The notes under the pieces were generated by a model. That model was not told the origin of the DNA, ran no database searches, and saw nothing but the letters and a program-made list of their open reading frames with translations. Of a stretch of 64,000 bases of DNA, positions 9,676 to 19,537 are shown piece after piece. This DNA comes from Rhodanobacter sp. C03 (GTDB taxonomy: Bacteria > Pseudomonadota > Gammaproteobacteria > Xanthomonadales > Rhodanobacteraceae): contig NZ_MUNT01000001.1 of NCBI RefSeq assembly GCF_002001175.1, forward strand, positions 124,001 to 188,000. The letters run 5' to 3'. Numbering within the stretch: position 1 is the stretch's first letter; every line of letters begins with the position of its first letter. The position numbers were made by a program, and so were the translations under genes.

Positions 9676-10869
9676 TCAGGCGGCTGAGGGTGGCAAGTGC
9701 AGGGTTTTCAGTGCGGCCAGCAGGCGGTCGACGTGCGCTTCCTCGTGTGCCGCCGACAGCGTGATGCGCAGGCGCGCCTGACTTTGCGGCACGGTCGGTG
9801 GGCGGATCGCGCTGACAAGCAGGCCTTGTCCTTCCAGTGACTGTGCCGCGGCCAGTGCGGCATCGGCACTGCCCAGCAGCAGCGGCTGGATCGCGCTGGT
9901 CGAGTTCGCCAGCGGCAGGCCGAGTTCGCTCGCACCGCGGCGAAAGCGCTCGATCAACGCGGCAAGTTTCTGCCGTCGCCATCCTTCGGTCTGCGCCAGT
10001 TGCACCGCTTCGAGTGCGGCGGCTGCCAGCGCCGGTGGCATCGCGGTGGTGTAGATGTACGGCCGCGCGAACTGGATCAGGCCCTCGATCAAGGCGGCTG
10101 GGCCGGCGACGAAAGCGCCGGCGCAACCGAGCGCCTTGCCCAGCGTGGCCATCAGCAACGGGACTTCATGTTGTCCGAGATCTGCGGCGCTGATGCTGCC
10201 GGCGCCGTGCGGGCCGAGCACGCCGAGGCCGTGCGCGTCGTCGACCATCAAGGTGGCGTGCTCGTTCGCGCACAAGGTCGCCAATTCGCGCAGCGGCGCG
10301 ACATCGCCGTCCATGCTGAATACGCCATCGGTGGCCAGCAATGCGGCGGCATCCGGGCTCGACGCCAGTTGCCTCGCGGCGGCAGCCACATCGGCATGCG
10401 GATAGCGTTTCAGTTCGGCGCCGCTGAGTTTCGCGCCATCCAGCAGACAGGCATGGTTGAGTTTGTCCTGCAGGCAGACATCGCCGCGCGTCAGCAACGC
10501 CTGCAGCACGCCGAGGTTGGCCATGTAGCCGGTGGAGAACAGCAGCGCACGCTCGCGTCCGGTCCAGACGGCGAGCGCTTCTTCCAGTTCCGCATGTTCC
10601 GTGCGGTGGCCGCAGATCAGATGCGCCGACGTACTGCCGACGCCGGCTTGTCTGGCCGCGCGGGTGAGTGCGGCGATCAGCTGCGGATGTTGCGCCAGAC
10701 CGAGGTAGTCGTTGCTGCAGAACGACAGCAGGCGCTGGTGGCCGGTTTCCAGCCACGGGCCGTCGACGTGATCGATCGTGCGCAACCGGCGCAGCAGTTG
10801 CGCGTGCTCACGTTCGGCCGTCTGTGCGGCCAATCGTTCGAGCAGATCAGGCCGCGGCGCTGCAGCCAC
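9676..10869 (-). CDS. bioF: 8-amino-7-oxononanoate synthase BioF
   Basis: PLP-dependent alpha-oxoamine synthase that condenses pimeloyl-ACP with alanine. Family motifs are [37 protein letters not shown], and the PLP Lys in [11 protein letters not shown] place the start at a GTG at 10869 (397 aa) because the protein then begins [13 protein letters not shown] like other BioF proteins. An in-frame ATG at 10914 would add 15 residues that lie within bioB. Either way the start overlaps the bioB end (stop at 10847), so translation is coupled. Confidence 0.93.
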   Translation of the reverse strand: MAAAPRPDLLERLAAQTAEREHAQLLRRLRTIDHVDGPWLETGHQRLLSFCSNDYLGLAQHPQLIAALTRAARQAGVGSTSAHLICGHRTEHAELEEALAVWTGRERALLFSTGYMANLGVLQALLTRGDVCLQDKLNHACLLDGAKLSGAELKRYPHADVAAAARQLASSPDAAALLATDGVFSMDGDVAPLRELATLCANEHATLMVDDAHGLGVLGPHGAGSISAADLGQHEVPLLMATLGKALGCAGAFVAGPAALIEGLIQFARPYIYTTAMPPALAAAALEAVQLAQTEGWRRQKLAALIERFRRGASELGLPLANSTSAIQPLLLGSADAALAAAQSLEGQGLLVSAIRPPTVPQSQARLRITLSAAHEEAHVDRLLAALKTLHLPPSAA

Positions 10870-11890
10870 AGCTTTGTCCGCAGCCAGTCGCTTCGCTTTC
10901 CAGGATGTCCGCATGCACGGTGCTGTTTTCCTCGACCACCTGCAGCGGATGCAGGTCGAGCCGGCGGAACAGCGCGCGGTCGTGTTCCACATCCGGATTA
11001 CCGGTGGTCAGCAGCTTCTCGCCGTAGAAGATCGAGTTGGCGCCGGCGAAGAAGCACAGCGCCTGCACCGCATCGTCCATCTGCTGGCGACCGGCCGACA
11101 GGCGCACCATCGAGGCCGGCATCAGCAGGCGCGCCACCGCGATCGTGCGCACGAACTCGAACGGATCCAGCGCCGCGGTGCCGTTGAGCGGCGTGCCTTC
11201 CACCTGCACCAGCTGGTTGATCGGCACCGACTGCGGATGCTCGGGCAGGTTGGCCAGCGTCTGCAGCAGGCCGGCGCGTTGATCGCGCGACTCGCCCATG
11301 CCGACGATGCCACCGCAGCAGGTTTTCATGCCGGCGGCGCGCACATGATCGAGAGTGTCGAGCCGGTCCTGGTACTGGCGGGTGTGGATCACTTCACCGT
11401 AGAACTCCGGCGCGGTGTCGAGATTGTGGTTGTAGTAGTCGAGCCCGGCGGCCTTCAGTGTGTCCGCCTGCGACCCGCTCAGCATGCCCAGCGTGGCGCA
11501 GGTTTCCAGGCCGAGGCCTTTCACCGCGCGGACGATCTCGGCCACCTTCACCACGTCGCGATCCTTCGGACCACGCCAGGCCGCGCCCATGCAGAAACGG
11601 CTGGCGCCGGCATCCTTGGCCGCCTGCGCGCGCTCCAGCACCGCTTCCACGCTCATCAGTTTCTGCGCCTGCACGCCGGTGTCGTAGCGCGCCGCCTGCG
11701 GGCAGTAGGCGCAGTCTTCCGGGCAGCCGCCGGTCTTGATAGAGAGCAGGGTGGACACCTGCACCGCATTCGGGTCGTGCTGTTCGCGATGCACCGAGTG
11801 CGCGCGATGCAGCAGCTCGTTGAACGGCAGCGCGAACAGTGCGGCCACTTCGGCGCGGGTCCAGTCGTGGCGGATGGCGGTGTCGACCAT
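10847..11890 (-). CDS. bioB: Biotin synthase BioB
   Basis: 347-aa radical-SAM enzyme inserting sulfur into dethiobiotin. The 4Fe-4S motif [10 protein letters not shown] (CX3CX2C) is near residues 55-64, and the residues for the auxiliary 2Fe-2S cluster are in [17 protein letters not shown] and the later Arg. The C-terminus is Cys-rich (GCGQSCGC), as in many proteobacterial BioB proteins. The ATG at 11890 has GGGAG about 10 nt upstream. First gene of the operon bioB-bioF-trhO-bioH-bioC; bioA and bioD are not in the window. Confidence 0.97.
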   Translation of the reverse strand: MVDTAIRHDWTRAEVAALFALPFNELLHRAHSVHREQHDPNAVQVSTLLSIKTGGCPEDCAYCPQAARYDTGVQAQKLMSVEAVLERAQAAKDAGASRFCMGAAWRGPKDRDVVKVAEIVRAVKGLGLETCATLGMLSGSQADTLKAAGLDYYNHNLDTAPEFYGEVIHTRQYQDRLDTLDHVRAAGMKTCCGGIVGMGESRDQRAGLLQTLANLPEHPQSVPINQLVQVEGTPLNGTAALDPFEFVRTIAVARLLMPASMVRLSAGRQQMDDAVQALCFFAGANSIFYGEKLLTTGNPDVEHDRALFRRLDLHPLQVVEENSTVHADILESEATGCGQSCGCSAAA

Positions 11891-11921
11891 GGAACAGCAA
11901 CTCCCATACATGAATCGCGAA

Positions 11922-11950
11922 AGTGTGGGAGTCGCCCCGAAGCGTGTCAA
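11922..11950 (-). promoter_or_regulatory. Candidate bio operon promoter
   Basis: On the minus strand a perfect TTGACA (11945-11950) is followed after 17 nt by a weak -10, CACACT (11922-11927), about 30 nt before the bioB start. A short TGTC-N5-GACA dyad overlaps the -35 and might be an operator. I see no canonical BirA box. This is a sequence-pattern call only. Confidence 0.35.
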
Positions 11951-12044
11951 CTCGACAGGTGTTGCGAATGGTTGACGCGGACATGGACACAGCCCAGCCG
12001 TTACCATCACACCATCGATGCAAGGTGACACGGAGCAGATCAGC

Positions 12045-12254
12045 ATGAGTGAAGGACAAGGCAGCAGTGGCAATGTGCTCGCGGCCATCTGCAGTTTCTT
12101 TATCCCCGGGCTGGGCCAGCTGGTACAGGGGCGTTTGCTCAAGGCGATCATCATGTTCGTGCTGGCTGCCCTGCTGTGGATTGTCCTGCTCGGCTGGCTG
12201 ATCCACCTGTGGTCGATCCTCGACGCTGCGTTGTACAAGCCGCCCGGCCGCTGA
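12045..12254 (+). CDS. Small two-helix membrane protein (TM2-like)
   Basis: 69-aa protein with a short polar N-terminus and two hydrophobic segments separated by GRLLKA. The pattern [13 protein letters not shown] followed by a second helix and WSILDAALY resembles the TM2/GYF-like small membrane proteins. The ATG at 12045 is chosen because GGAG lies 9 nt upstream; an earlier in-frame ATG at 12018 has no such site. It is divergent from bioB and precedes comF by 12 nt, so the two are probably cotranscribed. Function unknown. Confidence 0.7.
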   Translation: MSEGQGSSGNVLAAICSFFIPGLGQLVQGRLLKAIIMFVLAALLWIVLLGWLIHLWSILDAALYKPPGR

Positions 12255-12266
12255 GTGGAGATGCGC

Positions 12267-12983
12267 ATGGATGCGCTGATGAAGCCTTTTCGATACCTGC
12301 AGCGCTTCGTGCTGCCGTGGCGCTGCCTGTTGTGTGGTGCCGCTGGATCCGACGGTGTCGACCTGTGTGCTGACTGCGCGGCCGAACTGCCGCGCAACCG
12401 CAGCTGCTGCGCACGCTGCGCGTTGCCGTTGGCGGCGCCGGCGGCGATGTGTGGCGAATGCCTGCGTCGCGCGCCACCCTGGGACGCGGCATGGGCGCCG
12501 TTCCGTTACGGCTGGCCATTGGACCGGTTGGAGTCGCGCTACAAGTTCGGTGCCGATCTCGCCGCCGGCCGCGTGTTGTCGACCCTGTGGCGACGCGAGC
12601 CATGTCCAATCGATCTGCCGCAGTTGCTGTTGGCGGTGCCGCTGCATCGCAGCCGGTTGCGCCAGCGTGGCTACAACCAGGCACTGGAACTCGGTCGTCC
12701 GCTGGCGCGCGAACTAGGTGTGCCGCTGCGTCACGATGTGCTGCAACGCTTGCATCGCACCGATGCGCAAACCGAACTCGATGCCGTCGGCCGGCGCCGC
12801 AATGTACGCGGCGCATTCGCGTTGCACTCAGATATTGCGTTGCCTGCGCATGTGGCGATTCTCGATGACGTGATGACCACCGGCGCCACCGTGGCCGAAT
12901 GCGCCCGTGTGCTCAAGCGCGCAGGGGTGCAGCGGGTGGATGTGTGGGCACTGGCGCGGGCACCAAAGCCGAGAAACGAGTGA
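12267..12983 (+). CDS. comF: ComF family protein (double zinc ribbon + phosphoribosyltransferase)
   Basis: 238-aa ComF/GntX-type protein linked to DNA uptake or use of external DNA. The N-terminus has four CXXC-like pairs (CLLC, CADC, CARC, CGEC) forming a double zinc ribbon. The C-terminal half is a type I phosphoribosyltransferase-like domain with the PRPP loop [13 protein letters not shown] near residue 205 and the RGYNQALEL motif. The ATG at 12267 is preferred because GGAG lies 6 nt upstream; in-frame GTG 12255 and ATG 12261 are alternatives. comF divergent from bioB is a common gammaproteobacterial arrangement. Confidence 0.93.
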   Translation: MDALMKPFRYLQRFVLPWRCLLCGAAGSDGVDLCADCAAELPRNRSCCARCALPLAAPAAMCGECLRRAPPWDAAWAPFRYGWPLDRLESRYKFGADLAAGRVLSTLWRREPCPIDLPQLLLAVPLHRSRLRQRGYNQALELGRPLARELGVPLRHDVLQRLHRTDAQTELDAVGRRRNVRGAFALHSDIALPAHVAILDDVMTTGATVAECARVLKRAGVQRVDVWALARAPKPRNE

Positions 12984-13041
12984 AGAGGAGTGAGAAGTGA
13001 GTAAGAGCGATGGCCCGCTCATTTCTCACCCCTCTTCACTC
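12978..13041. terminator. Long inverted repeat between comF and ubiA
   Basis: Two 19-bp arms (12978-12996 and 13023-13041) pair with one mismatch around a 26-nt loop, in the gap between convergent comF and ubiA. The left arm contains the comF stop codon. The arms are purine-rich on one side and pyrimidine-rich on the other, and there is no T-run, so it may act as a bidirectional terminator or mRNA 3'-end stabiliser. Confidence 0.6.
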
Positions 13042-13052
13042 ACTCCTCGCTC

Positions 13053-14078
13053 TCAGCGCACCGCCAGCGCCAGCACGATACCGATCCACACCGCCAGTCC
13101 CAGCCAGTTGTTGTGGCGGAACGCGGTGAGGCAGGCATCGCGCGCGCGCGCGCGGACCAGCCACAGCTGGTAGCCGAACAGGCCGGCGGCGACGGCGAGG
13201 CTCAGCCAGTACGGCCAGCCCAGCGCGGCGCGCTGGCCGACGAACAGCATGGCCAGTACGAAGGTGCCCATCAGCACGCCGAGAATCGGCAGGTCGGCGT
13301 CGCCGAACAGGATCGCGGTGGACTTGGCACCGGCCTTGAGGTCGTCGTCGCGATCGACCATTGCGTACTCGGTGTCGTAGACCACCGACCAGATGATGTT
13401 GCCGATGAACAGCAGCCAGCCCACCGGCGGCACTGCATTCGTCACCGCGGCGAACGCCATCGGGATCGACCAGCCGAACGCGGCGCCGAGTACCACCTGC
13501 GGCATATAGGTGTAGCGCTTGGTGAACGGGTAGATCGCCGCCAGCGCGGCGCCGGCGAAGGACAGCTCGATCGTCAGCCGGTTGGTGAACAGCACCAGTA
13601 TGAAGGCGAATATAAGCAACGCGGCGAAGACGAGCAGTGCCTCGCGCGGCGTGACCCGGCCCGATGCGATCGGTCGCCCGGCGGTGCGCGCGACCTGCGG
13701 GTCGAGCTTGCGATCGGCAAAGTCGTTGATGGCGCAGCCGGCCGCGCGCATGGCGAATACGCCGAGGGTGAAGATGATCAGTGGCTTCCACGGTGGGAAA
13801 TCGCCGGCCGCCAGCCACAGCGCCCACCAGGTCGGCCACAGCAGCAGCAGCGCGCCGATCGGCCGATCCATCCGGGTCAGCACCAGATAGTCCAGCGCCT
13901 TCTCGCGCTGGCTTGGCGGCAGCTTCCGCAGCAGCCAGTTCAGCACGCGCGTGGCACGGGTCGAGCTATCGGCTGGCTGGACTGGCTTGGCAACGGGCTT
14001 CGCCACACCGGGCCGTGGCCGGGCGGTGGGCGCGGGTGCGGTATTGCGTCGCTGGCGTTTGCGGGGAGGAGGGGCCAT
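13053..14078 (-). CDS. ubiA: 4-hydroxybenzoate polyprenyltransferase UbiA
   Basis: Membrane enzyme attaching the polyprenyl tail to 4-hydroxybenzoate in ubiquinone synthesis. Both Asp-rich Mg-diphosphate motifs are present, NDFADRKLD and DTEYAMVDRDDD, among about eight hydrophobic helices. At 341 aa it is longer than the usual 290 aa because of a Pro/Arg/Lys-rich, apparently unstructured N-terminus of about 50 residues before the core (PPSQREKALDYLVLTRMDRPIG). A later start is possible, but the ATG at 14078 has GGGAGGAGGGG just upstream. Confidence 0.93.
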   Translation of the reverse strand: MAPPPRKRQRRNTAPAPTARPRPGVAKPVAKPVQPADSSTRATRVLNWLLRKLPPSQREKALDYLVLTRMDRPIGALLLLWPTWWALWLAAGDFPPWKPLIIFTLGVFAMRAAGCAINDFADRKLDPQVARTAGRPIASGRVTPREALLVFAALLIFAFILVLFTNRLTIELSFAGAALAAIYPFTKRYTYMPQVVLGAAFGWSIPMAFAAVTNAVPPVGWLLFIGNIIWSVVYDTEYAMVDRDDDLKAGAKSTAILFGDADLPILGVLMGTFVLAMLFVGQRAALGWPYWLSLAVAAGLFGYQLWLVRARARDACLTAFRHNNWLGLAVWIGIVLALAVR

Positions 14079-14174
14079 CCGCCGAGTTTAGCGTGGCCGC
14101 CGTGCTCTGTTCGCGCGCTGGATCACTTCAGTACATGCAGCGTGATGGCTGTGGCCGACATCGAGCCATCCCGT

Positions 14175-15740
14175 TTACTGCCGCAGTAGCAGCCGGTAGG
14201 CGGGGTGGTCGCTCTCATCCCAATGCGGGTAACCGAGTGCGGCCAGAAACGACGGCAGCAGAGCATGCTCATCAGGTGGCACCTGGATGCCGACCAGGAT
14301 GCGGCCGTAATCGGCGCCGTGGTTGCGATAGTGGAACAGGCTGATATTCCAGTCCGGGTGCAGCTGGCCGAGGAAGTGGGTAAGCGCGCCGGGGCGCTCG
14401 GGGAATTCGAAGCGGTACAGCCGCTCATGCTGTGCCAGCGAGGAGCGGCCGCCGAGCATGTGGCGCAGGTGCAGCTTGGCCAGCTCGTCGTCGGTGAGGT
14501 CGAGTACGTCGAAGACCTGCTCGCGGAAAGCGTTCACCAGCGCCTCGCGTTCATCGCGGCTGGCGATCTGCACGCCGACGAAGATATGTGCGGAGCTGGC
14601 ATCGCCGATGCGGTAGTTGAATTCGGTGATGCTGTGCCGGCCCAGGGTGGTACAGAAGCGACGAAAGCTGCCGCGTTCCTCCGGTATCGTCACGGCGAAC
14701 ACCGCCTCGCGTTGCTCACCGACCTCGGCGCGTTCGGCGACGAAGCGCAGGCGATCGAAATTCATGTTGGCGCCGGAGACGATCGCGATCAGCGCGCCGC
14801 TGCCGTCGCCGTGAGTAGCGACATATTGCTTCAGCCCGGCCAGCGCGAGTGCGCCGGATGGCTCCGGCACGCTGCGAGTTTCCTGGTAGATGTCGCGGAT
14901 CGCTGCGCAGATCGCGTCGGTGTCTACCCGCAGCATCGCGTCCACATGCTGCTTGCATAGCGCAAAGGTGAGTGCGCCGACCTGCTTCACCGCGGTACCG
15001 TCAGCGAACAGGCCGACTTCGTCCAGTGCTACGCGCGTGCCGTTCTCAAGCGAACGCACCATCGCGTCGGCATCGGCCGCCTGCACGCCGATCACTTGTA
15101 CCTGCGGTCGCAGCGCCTTGATGCACGCGGCCACGCCGGCAAGCAGTCCGCCACCACCAACCGGCACGAACACCGCGTGCAGCGGGCCGGGATGCTGGCG
15201 CAGGATTTCCAGCGCCACGGTGCCCTGGCCGGCGATTACCGCCGGATCGTCGAACGGGTGCACGAAGGTGGCGCCGCGTTCTCCCTGCAAGCGTGTCGCT
15301 TTGGCCTGCGCGTCGCTATAGGAGTCGCCAGCCAGCACGATCTGCACCATCGCACCACCGAACCGGCGCACCGCATCCACCTTCACCTGTGGCGCGGTCA
15401 CCGGCATCACGATGGTGGCGTGGATGCCGAGTTTCGCCGCGGCCAGCGCCACACCCTGCGCGTGGTTGCCAGCGGAGGCGGCGATCACGCCGCGCGCGCG
15501 TTGCGCCGGGTCCAACTGCACCATGCGGTTGTACGCGCCGCGCAGCTTGAACGAGAACACCGCTTGCTGGTCTTCGCGCTTGAGCATTACTGGCTGGCCG
15601 AGTCGCGCGCTGAGCAGCGGCGCGCATTCCAGTGCCGACTCGTGTGCCACGTCGTAAACGCGTGCGGCACGGATCTGTGCCAGAAGATCGTCGGCTGCTA
15701 GCGCATCGTCATCGGAAGCAGGTGCGGCGACTGCATTCAT
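14175..15740 (-). CDS. ilvA: Threonine ammonia-lyase, biosynthetic (IlvA)
   Basis: 521-aa PLP enzyme converting threonine to 2-oxobutanoate, the committed step to isoleucine. The catalytic domain carries the Schiff-base Lys in [10 protein letters not shown], the [10 protein letters not shown] loop and GGGGLLAG. The last 190 residues form the two ACT-like domains that bind isoleucine/valine ([13 protein letters not shown] and [13 protein letters not shown]). The start ATG overlaps the preceding ilvN stop by 4 bp. Last gene of the block; it uses threonine made by hom-thrB-thrC upstream in the same block. Confidence 0.96.
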   Translation of the reverse strand: MNAVAAPASDDDALAADDLLAQIRAARVYDVAHESALECAPLLSARLGQPVMLKREDQQAVFSFKLRGAYNRMVQLDPAQRARGVIAASAGNHAQGVALAAAKLGIHATIVMPVTAPQVKVDAVRRFGGAMVQIVLAGDSYSDAQAKATRLQGERGATFVHPFDDPAVIAGQGTVALEILRQHPGPLHAVFVPVGGGGLLAGVAACIKALRPQVQVIGVQAADADAMVRSLENGTRVALDEVGLFADGTAVKQVGALTFALCKQHVDAMLRVDTDAICAAIRDIYQETRSVPEPSGALALAGLKQYVATHGDGSGALIAIVSGANMNFDRLRFVAERAEVGEQREAVFAVTIPEERGSFRRFCTTLGRHSITEFNYRIGDASSAHIFVGVQIASRDEREALVNAFREQVFDVLDLTDDELAKLHLRHMLGGRSSLAQHERLYRFEFPERPGALTHFLGQLHPDWNISLFHYRNHGADYGRILVGIQVPPDEHALLPSFLAALGYPHWDESDHPAYRLLLRQ

Positions 15741-15985
15741 GCCGCCAGTGCCGTCGCCGGATGTGCCACCTGCAATACGTCGACCAGCTTGCGCGTCTGC
15801 TGCAAGATCTGCGCGACGCCAGCATCGTCGCACTGCAGACTAAGGGTGAGTCGCGAGACAGCCGGATCGTGGGTGGCGCTGACGGTCAGCGTGTCGATGT
15901 TGTAGCCGCGTGCGGCGAACAGCCCGGCCACGCGCACCAGTGCACCGGCTTCGTTCTGCAACAGGATGGACAGCGTGTGGTTCAT
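15737..15985 (-). CDS. ilvN: Acetolactate synthase small subunit, short ACT form
   Basis: 82-aa single ACT domain ([29 protein letters not shown]). This resembles the N-terminal half of IlvH/IlvN-type regulatory subunits, which bind valine and activate the large subunit. The roughly 80-residue C-terminal domain of IlvH is absent, so its length is like IlvM. The ATGA overlap with ilvA implies coupled translation. It is separated from ilvB by a 162-bp gap holding an inverted repeat. Confidence 0.88.
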   Translation of the reverse strand: MNHTLSILLQNEAGALVRVAGLFAARGYNIDTLTVSATHDPAVSRLTLSLQCDDAGVAQILQQTRKLVDVLQVAHPATALAA

Positions 15986-16036
15986 GGTGAATGACTCCGG
16001 TAGTTGGTTCCTTTCCGGGAGGCAATCTCTTTGTTC

Positions 16037-16104
16037 GTCATTTCCGCGAAGGCGGGAATCGCTCTTGAGAGCGGTGGAGCGATTCCCGCCTTCGCGGGAA
16101 TGAC
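16037..16104. repeat. 'VIPAKAGI'-type inverted repeat between ilvB and ilvN
   Basis: Two 27-bp arms (16037-16063 and 16078-16104) pair with a single mismatch around a 14-nt loop. The arm begins GTCATT(T/C)CCGCGAAGGC, a dispersed intergenic element found in many proteobacteria that translates as VIPAKAGI in one frame. Within the operon it would fold in the RNA between the large and small acetolactate synthase subunit genes. Confidence 0.85.
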
Positions 16105-16147
16105 GTCGTTGGAGGTTTCCAGGCCAGGCAAGGAGAAAATCAAAAGC

Positions 16148-18016
16148 TCAGAACATGTTCGAAGGGGCCGCCTCGCCCGTGACCGCCACCGCACGCGAGG
16201 CAATGAAATCGCCGGTGATCATCTGCGCGTAGCTGGCGCCGGGGCCGACCATCGGATACACGCCGGCATCCGGATCGATCATCACTTCCAGAAACGCGGG
16301 ACCATCGAAGGCGAGGAACGCGGCGATCGTCGCCTCAAGATCCTCTGTGCGTTCCAGCCGTTGCGCCCAGGCGAAACCGTCGGCCTGCGCGGCCAGCACG
16401 AAGTCCTTCTTGTGCAGGCTCTTGTCGGAGGCGGCGAAGCGGCCCTTGAAGTACAGCTTCTGCCACTGCCGCACCATGCCATCACCAACGTTGTTGAGCA
16501 CCACCACCTTGATCGGCAGGTTGTAGGTGGTGACGGTTTCCAGCTCGCCGAGGTTCATGCGGATGCTGCCGTCGCCGTCGATGTCGATGACCAGCTTGTC
16601 GGGATGCGCGAACTGCGCGCCGATCGCCGCCGGCAGGCCGAAGCCCATCGTGCCCATCGAGCCGGAGGTGAGCCAATGCCGCGGTGCACGGAAGTCGAAG
16701 TACTGTGCCGCCCACATCTGGTGCTGGCCGACACCGGTGCTGATGATCGCGCGGCCATCGGTATGCCGATTGATTGCCTCCAGTACGGCGTATGGCTGGA
16801 TCAGCGCGCTGCTGCGGTCATAGTTCAACGCATGCATGCGCTTCAGCTCGGCCACGTGCGTATGCCAGGCATCGAACGCGGGCTGCAACCCGTGCGCGCG
16901 GCCGTAACTGGTCAGGCGCTCGAGTGCGCGTACCAGTGGGCCGACGTGATGCCAGTGCACCGATTTCACCTTGCCGATTTCGGCCGGGTCGATGTCGATG
17001 TGTGCGATGAACTTCGCACGCGGCGCGAACTTGTCCGGCACGCCCGCCACGCGGTCGTCGAAGCGCGCGCCCAGCGTCAGCATGAAATCGCAATCCTCCA
17101 CCGCGTAGTTCGCATACGCGGTGCCGTGCATGCCGAGCATGTGCAGCGCCAATGGATCGGTGGTGTCGAAGCCGCCCAGGCCCATCAAGGTGGTGGTGAC
17201 CGGCAGCCCGAACGTGTCGACGAATGCACGCAATGCGGTTGCCGCACTGGCGGCGATCACGCCACCGCCGGCGTAGATCAGTGGACGCTTTGCCTGCATC
17301 AACGCCGTGAAGAAGGCGGCGCAGTCGGCATCGCTCAGTGCCGACTGTTCCACCGCGCGCAGACGCGCGCGGTAACCGGTCAGTGCCAGCTCGCCGGTGC
17401 CATGAAACTTCAGCGTGGTGTTCTGCACGTCCTTCGGTACATCCACCACCACCGGTCCGGGGCGACCGCTGCGGGCGAGAGTGAACGCGGTACGCAGGGT
17501 CGCTTCCAGCTGCGCTGGATCGGTGACCAGGAACACATGCTTGGCGCAGGCACCCATGATGTTGCTGATCGGCGCCTCCTGGAACGCGTCGCTGCCGATC
17601 GCCACCGTGCTCACCTGGCCGCAGATCACCACCAGCGGGATCGAGTCGGCCATCGAGTCGCGCACCGGCGTGACCATGTTGGTGGCGCCGGGACCGGAAG
17701 TGACCACCGCCACGCCGACCTTGCCGGAGGCGCGCGCATAACCCGCGGCCATGAAGCCCGCGCCCTGTTCGTTGGCGGGCACGATCAGCGGCATCGGTTC
17801 GTCGCCGTTGTCCTTCGGATGTGTCGCGTTGTAGCGGAACACGGCGTCGTACACCGGCAGGATCGCGCCGCCGGAATAGCCGAACATCACCTCGACGCCC
17901 TGGTCGGCGAATACCTGCACGATCACGTCGGCGCCACTCATCGCGTGGCCGGTGAGCGGGTGCTGGTCGATGGCGATGGCCTGGTTAGGCTGCGTCGTCT
18001 GCGCTGAAGTCGTCAC
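16148..18016 (-). CDS. ilvB: Acetolactate synthase large subunit
   Basis: 622-aa ThDP- and FAD-dependent enzyme making 2-acetolactate (valine/leucine) or 2-aceto-2-hydroxybutyrate (isoleucine). The catalytic Glu lies in PANEQGAGFMAAGYARASG (Asn replaces the more common His before it), with TSGPGATN and the ThDP motif GDGSIRMNLGELETV near residue 490. It has a slightly long N-terminus of about 25 residues before the core ALS domain. It lies between the VOC-like gene (91-bp gap) and ilvN. Called ilvG in some relatives. Confidence 0.96.
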   Translation of the reverse strand: MTTSAQTTQPNQAIAIDQHPLTGHAMSGADVIVQVFADQGVEVMFGYSGGAILPVYDAVFRYNATHPKDNGDEPMPLIVPANEQGAGFMAAGYARASGKVGVAVVTSGPGATNMVTPVRDSMADSIPLVVICGQVSTVAIGSDAFQEAPISNIMGACAKHVFLVTDPAQLEATLRTAFTLARSGRPGPVVVDVPKDVQNTTLKFHGTGELALTGYRARLRAVEQSALSDADCAAFFTALMQAKRPLIYAGGGVIAASAATALRAFVDTFGLPVTTTLMGLGGFDTTDPLALHMLGMHGTAYANYAVEDCDFMLTLGARFDDRVAGVPDKFAPRAKFIAHIDIDPAEIGKVKSVHWHHVGPLVRALERLTSYGRAHGLQPAFDAWHTHVAELKRMHALNYDRSSALIQPYAVLEAINRHTDGRAIISTGVGQHQMWAAQYFDFRAPRHWLTSGSMGTMGFGLPAAIGAQFAHPDKLVIDIDGDGSIRMNLGELETVTTYNLPIKVVVLNNVGDGMVRQWQKLYFKGRFAASDKSLHKKDFVLAAQADGFAWAQRLERTEDLEATIAAFLAFDGPAFLEVMIDPDAGVYPMVGPGASYAQMITGDFIASRAVAVTGEAAPSNMF

Positions 18017-18107
18017 GTCTGGTTCCTGTGGGTGGATGGTGTGTGGCGATGTCCGGGTCGCTCCTTGTGTTCATCCCGGCCTGCACCGGAACGACGGACT
18101 TCGCCCG

Positions 18108-18449
18108 TCAATTGCGAATCAGGTCGCGCTCGACCGCCGGATGCACCGGCACGCCAAAGGTGGCGATGATCTGCAGGTCCTGCTCCAGCGTGGAAAAACG
18201 TTCCCACGCGATGCCGTTCACGTCGGTGCTGCTGGTGAAGCCCTGCGCGATGTCGTCCTCGAAGCCGAGCTGGCAGATCTGGCCGGCCTTTTCGGGTTGC
18301 TGGCGGATCGAGAAATTGAGGTTGTCGGTGCGCCACATCGCGTAGACGCCGTAAACCAGGGCCTGCGGTGGCTGGCCGAGTCGGGCGCTGTAATCGGCGA
18401 TCGAGGCTTCCAGGTTGGCGACGGCCAGGGCGATATGGAAACGTTTCAC
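18108..18449 (-). CDS. VOC/glyoxalase-like protein inside the ilv operon
   Basis: 113 aa, beginning MKRFHIALAVANLEASIADY, the usual first strand and helix of a vicinal-oxygen-chelate half-domain, with His5 at the family metal-ligand site. TDNLNFSIRQ and GFEDDIAQG match later strands of the fold. It sits between ilvC and ilvB on the same strand, with gaps of about 70 and 90 bp, so it is likely cotranscribed. VOC proteins act on vicinal carbonyls or hydroxyls; a role with acetolactate or dihydroxy acids is tempting but purely inferred. Specific family not recognised. Confidence 0.7.
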   Translation of the reverse strand: MKRFHIALAVANLEASIADYSARLGQPPQALVYGVYAMWRTDNLNFSIRQQPEKAGQICQLGFEDDIAQGFTSSTDVNGIAWERFSTLEQDLQIIATFGVPVHPAVERDLIRN

Positions 18450-18485
18450 GGTGAATCTCCTCGTTCAATGCATCGGATAAGGCTG

Positions 18486-18503
18486 CCCGCCACAACTGGC
18501 GGG
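18486..18503 (-). other. Perfect hairpin in the ilvC-VOC gap
   Basis: A 7-bp perfect stem, CCCGCCA/TGGCGGG with a 4-nt loop, lies 17 nt after the ilvC stop. There is no T-run on the minus strand, so it is more likely an mRNA-stabilising or attenuating structure than a strong terminator. Confidence 0.45.
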
Positions 18504-18520
18504 AAGCCTGTTACTGGCTG

Positions 18521-19537
18521 TCAGCCGACCTTCTTCAGTGGCGCGGCTTCAGCCTTGGCAGCGGACGGCTGCAACCACGGCATCTGCGCGCGCAACTTGG
18601 CGCCGACCACTTCGATCGGATGATCGAGATCGGCCTGCTTCAGGCGTTTGTAGTTCGGCAGGCCGGCTTTGTATTCGGCCGTCCAGTTGCGTGCGAAAGT
18701 GCCGTCCTGGATGTCGGTGAGGACGTCCTTCATGCGTGCCTTGGTGCCGGCGTCGACCACGCGCGGACCGCTGACGTAGTCGCCGTATTGCGCGGTCTCG
18801 GAGACGAACTGCAGCATCTTGGTCAGGCCGCCCTCGTAGAACAGGTCGACGATCAGCTTCAGCTCGTGCATCACTTCGTAGTAGGCGATCTCCGGCTGGT
18901 AGCCGGCCTCGACCAGGGTCTCGAAACCCTTGATTACCAGCTCGCTGGCGCCGCCGCACAGCACCGCCTGCTCGCCGAACAGGTCAGTCTCGGTCTCTTC
19001 CTTGAAGTCGGTCTTGATGATCATCGCGCGGCCGCCACCGATGCCGTCGGCGTAGCCCTTGGTCTTCGCCTCGGCGTGGCCGCTGACGTCCTGGTGCACC
19101 GCCCAGATGCACGGCACGCCACGGCCACGCTCATACTCGCTGCGCACCAGCGCGCCGGGGCCCTTCGGCGCGACCAGGATCACGTCGATGTCGGCGCGCG
19201 GGGTGATCTGCTTGAAGTGCACGTTGAAGCCGTGCGCGAACAACAGCGCGGCGCCCGGCTTGATGTTCGGCTCGATCACTTCCTTGTACAGCGCCGGCTG
19301 CACCATGTCCGGAGTCAGCACGGCGACCAGGTCGGCGCCGCGCACGGCATGGGCTGGCTCGACCACGGCAAAGCCATCGGCCTCGGCACGCTGCCAGGTC
19401 GGGCCGCCGGGACGCAGGCCGACCACGACGTCGAGGCCGGAATCGCGCAGGTTCAGCGCATGCGCGCGGCCCTGGCTGCCGTAGCCGAGTACGGCAATGC
19501 GGGATTTGGCGAGTGGGTTGGTTGGGGCGGTACTCAT
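18521..19537 (-). CDS. ilvC: Ketol-acid reductoisomerase IlvC (class I)
   Basis: 338-aa NAD(P)H- and Mg-dependent enzyme that rearranges and reduces acetohydroxy acids. The Rossmann motif is [13 protein letters not shown] at residues 19-31. The following loop (GLRPGGPTW) belongs to the short class I form, and Mg ligands are in [12 protein letters not shown] and the later E/E motif. Length is normal for class I. Its ATG overlaps the ilvD stop by 4 bp. Confidence 0.97.
   Translation of the reverse strand: MSTAPTNPLAKSRIAVLGYGSQGRAHALNLRDSGLDVVVGLRPGGPTWQRAEADGFAVVEPAHAVRGADLVAVLTPDMVQPALYKEVIEPNIKPGAALLFAHGFNVHFKQITPRADIDVILVAPKGPGALVRSEYERGRGVPCIWAVHQDVSGHAEAKTKGYADGIGGGRAMIIKTDFKEETETDLFGEQAVLCGGASELVIKGFETLVEAGYQPEIAYYEVMHELKLIVDLFYEGGLTKMLQFVSETAQYGDYVSGPRVVDAGTKARMKDVLTDIQDGTFARNWTAEYKAGLPNYKRLKQADLDHPIEVVGAKLRAQMPWLQPSAAKAEAAPLKKVG

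Noticed and set aside
16037-16104. CRISPR-like or riboswitch structure in the ilvB-ilvN gap
   Set aside because: It is a single inverted pair of a common dispersed repeat, without spacers or a ligand-binding fold.
16004-18007. 667-codon open frame on the plus strand opposite ilvB
   Set aside because: It is the mirror of a confidently identified ilvB in very GC-rich DNA; the translation is rich in Arg/His/Ala/Gly with no family motif and no ribosome site.
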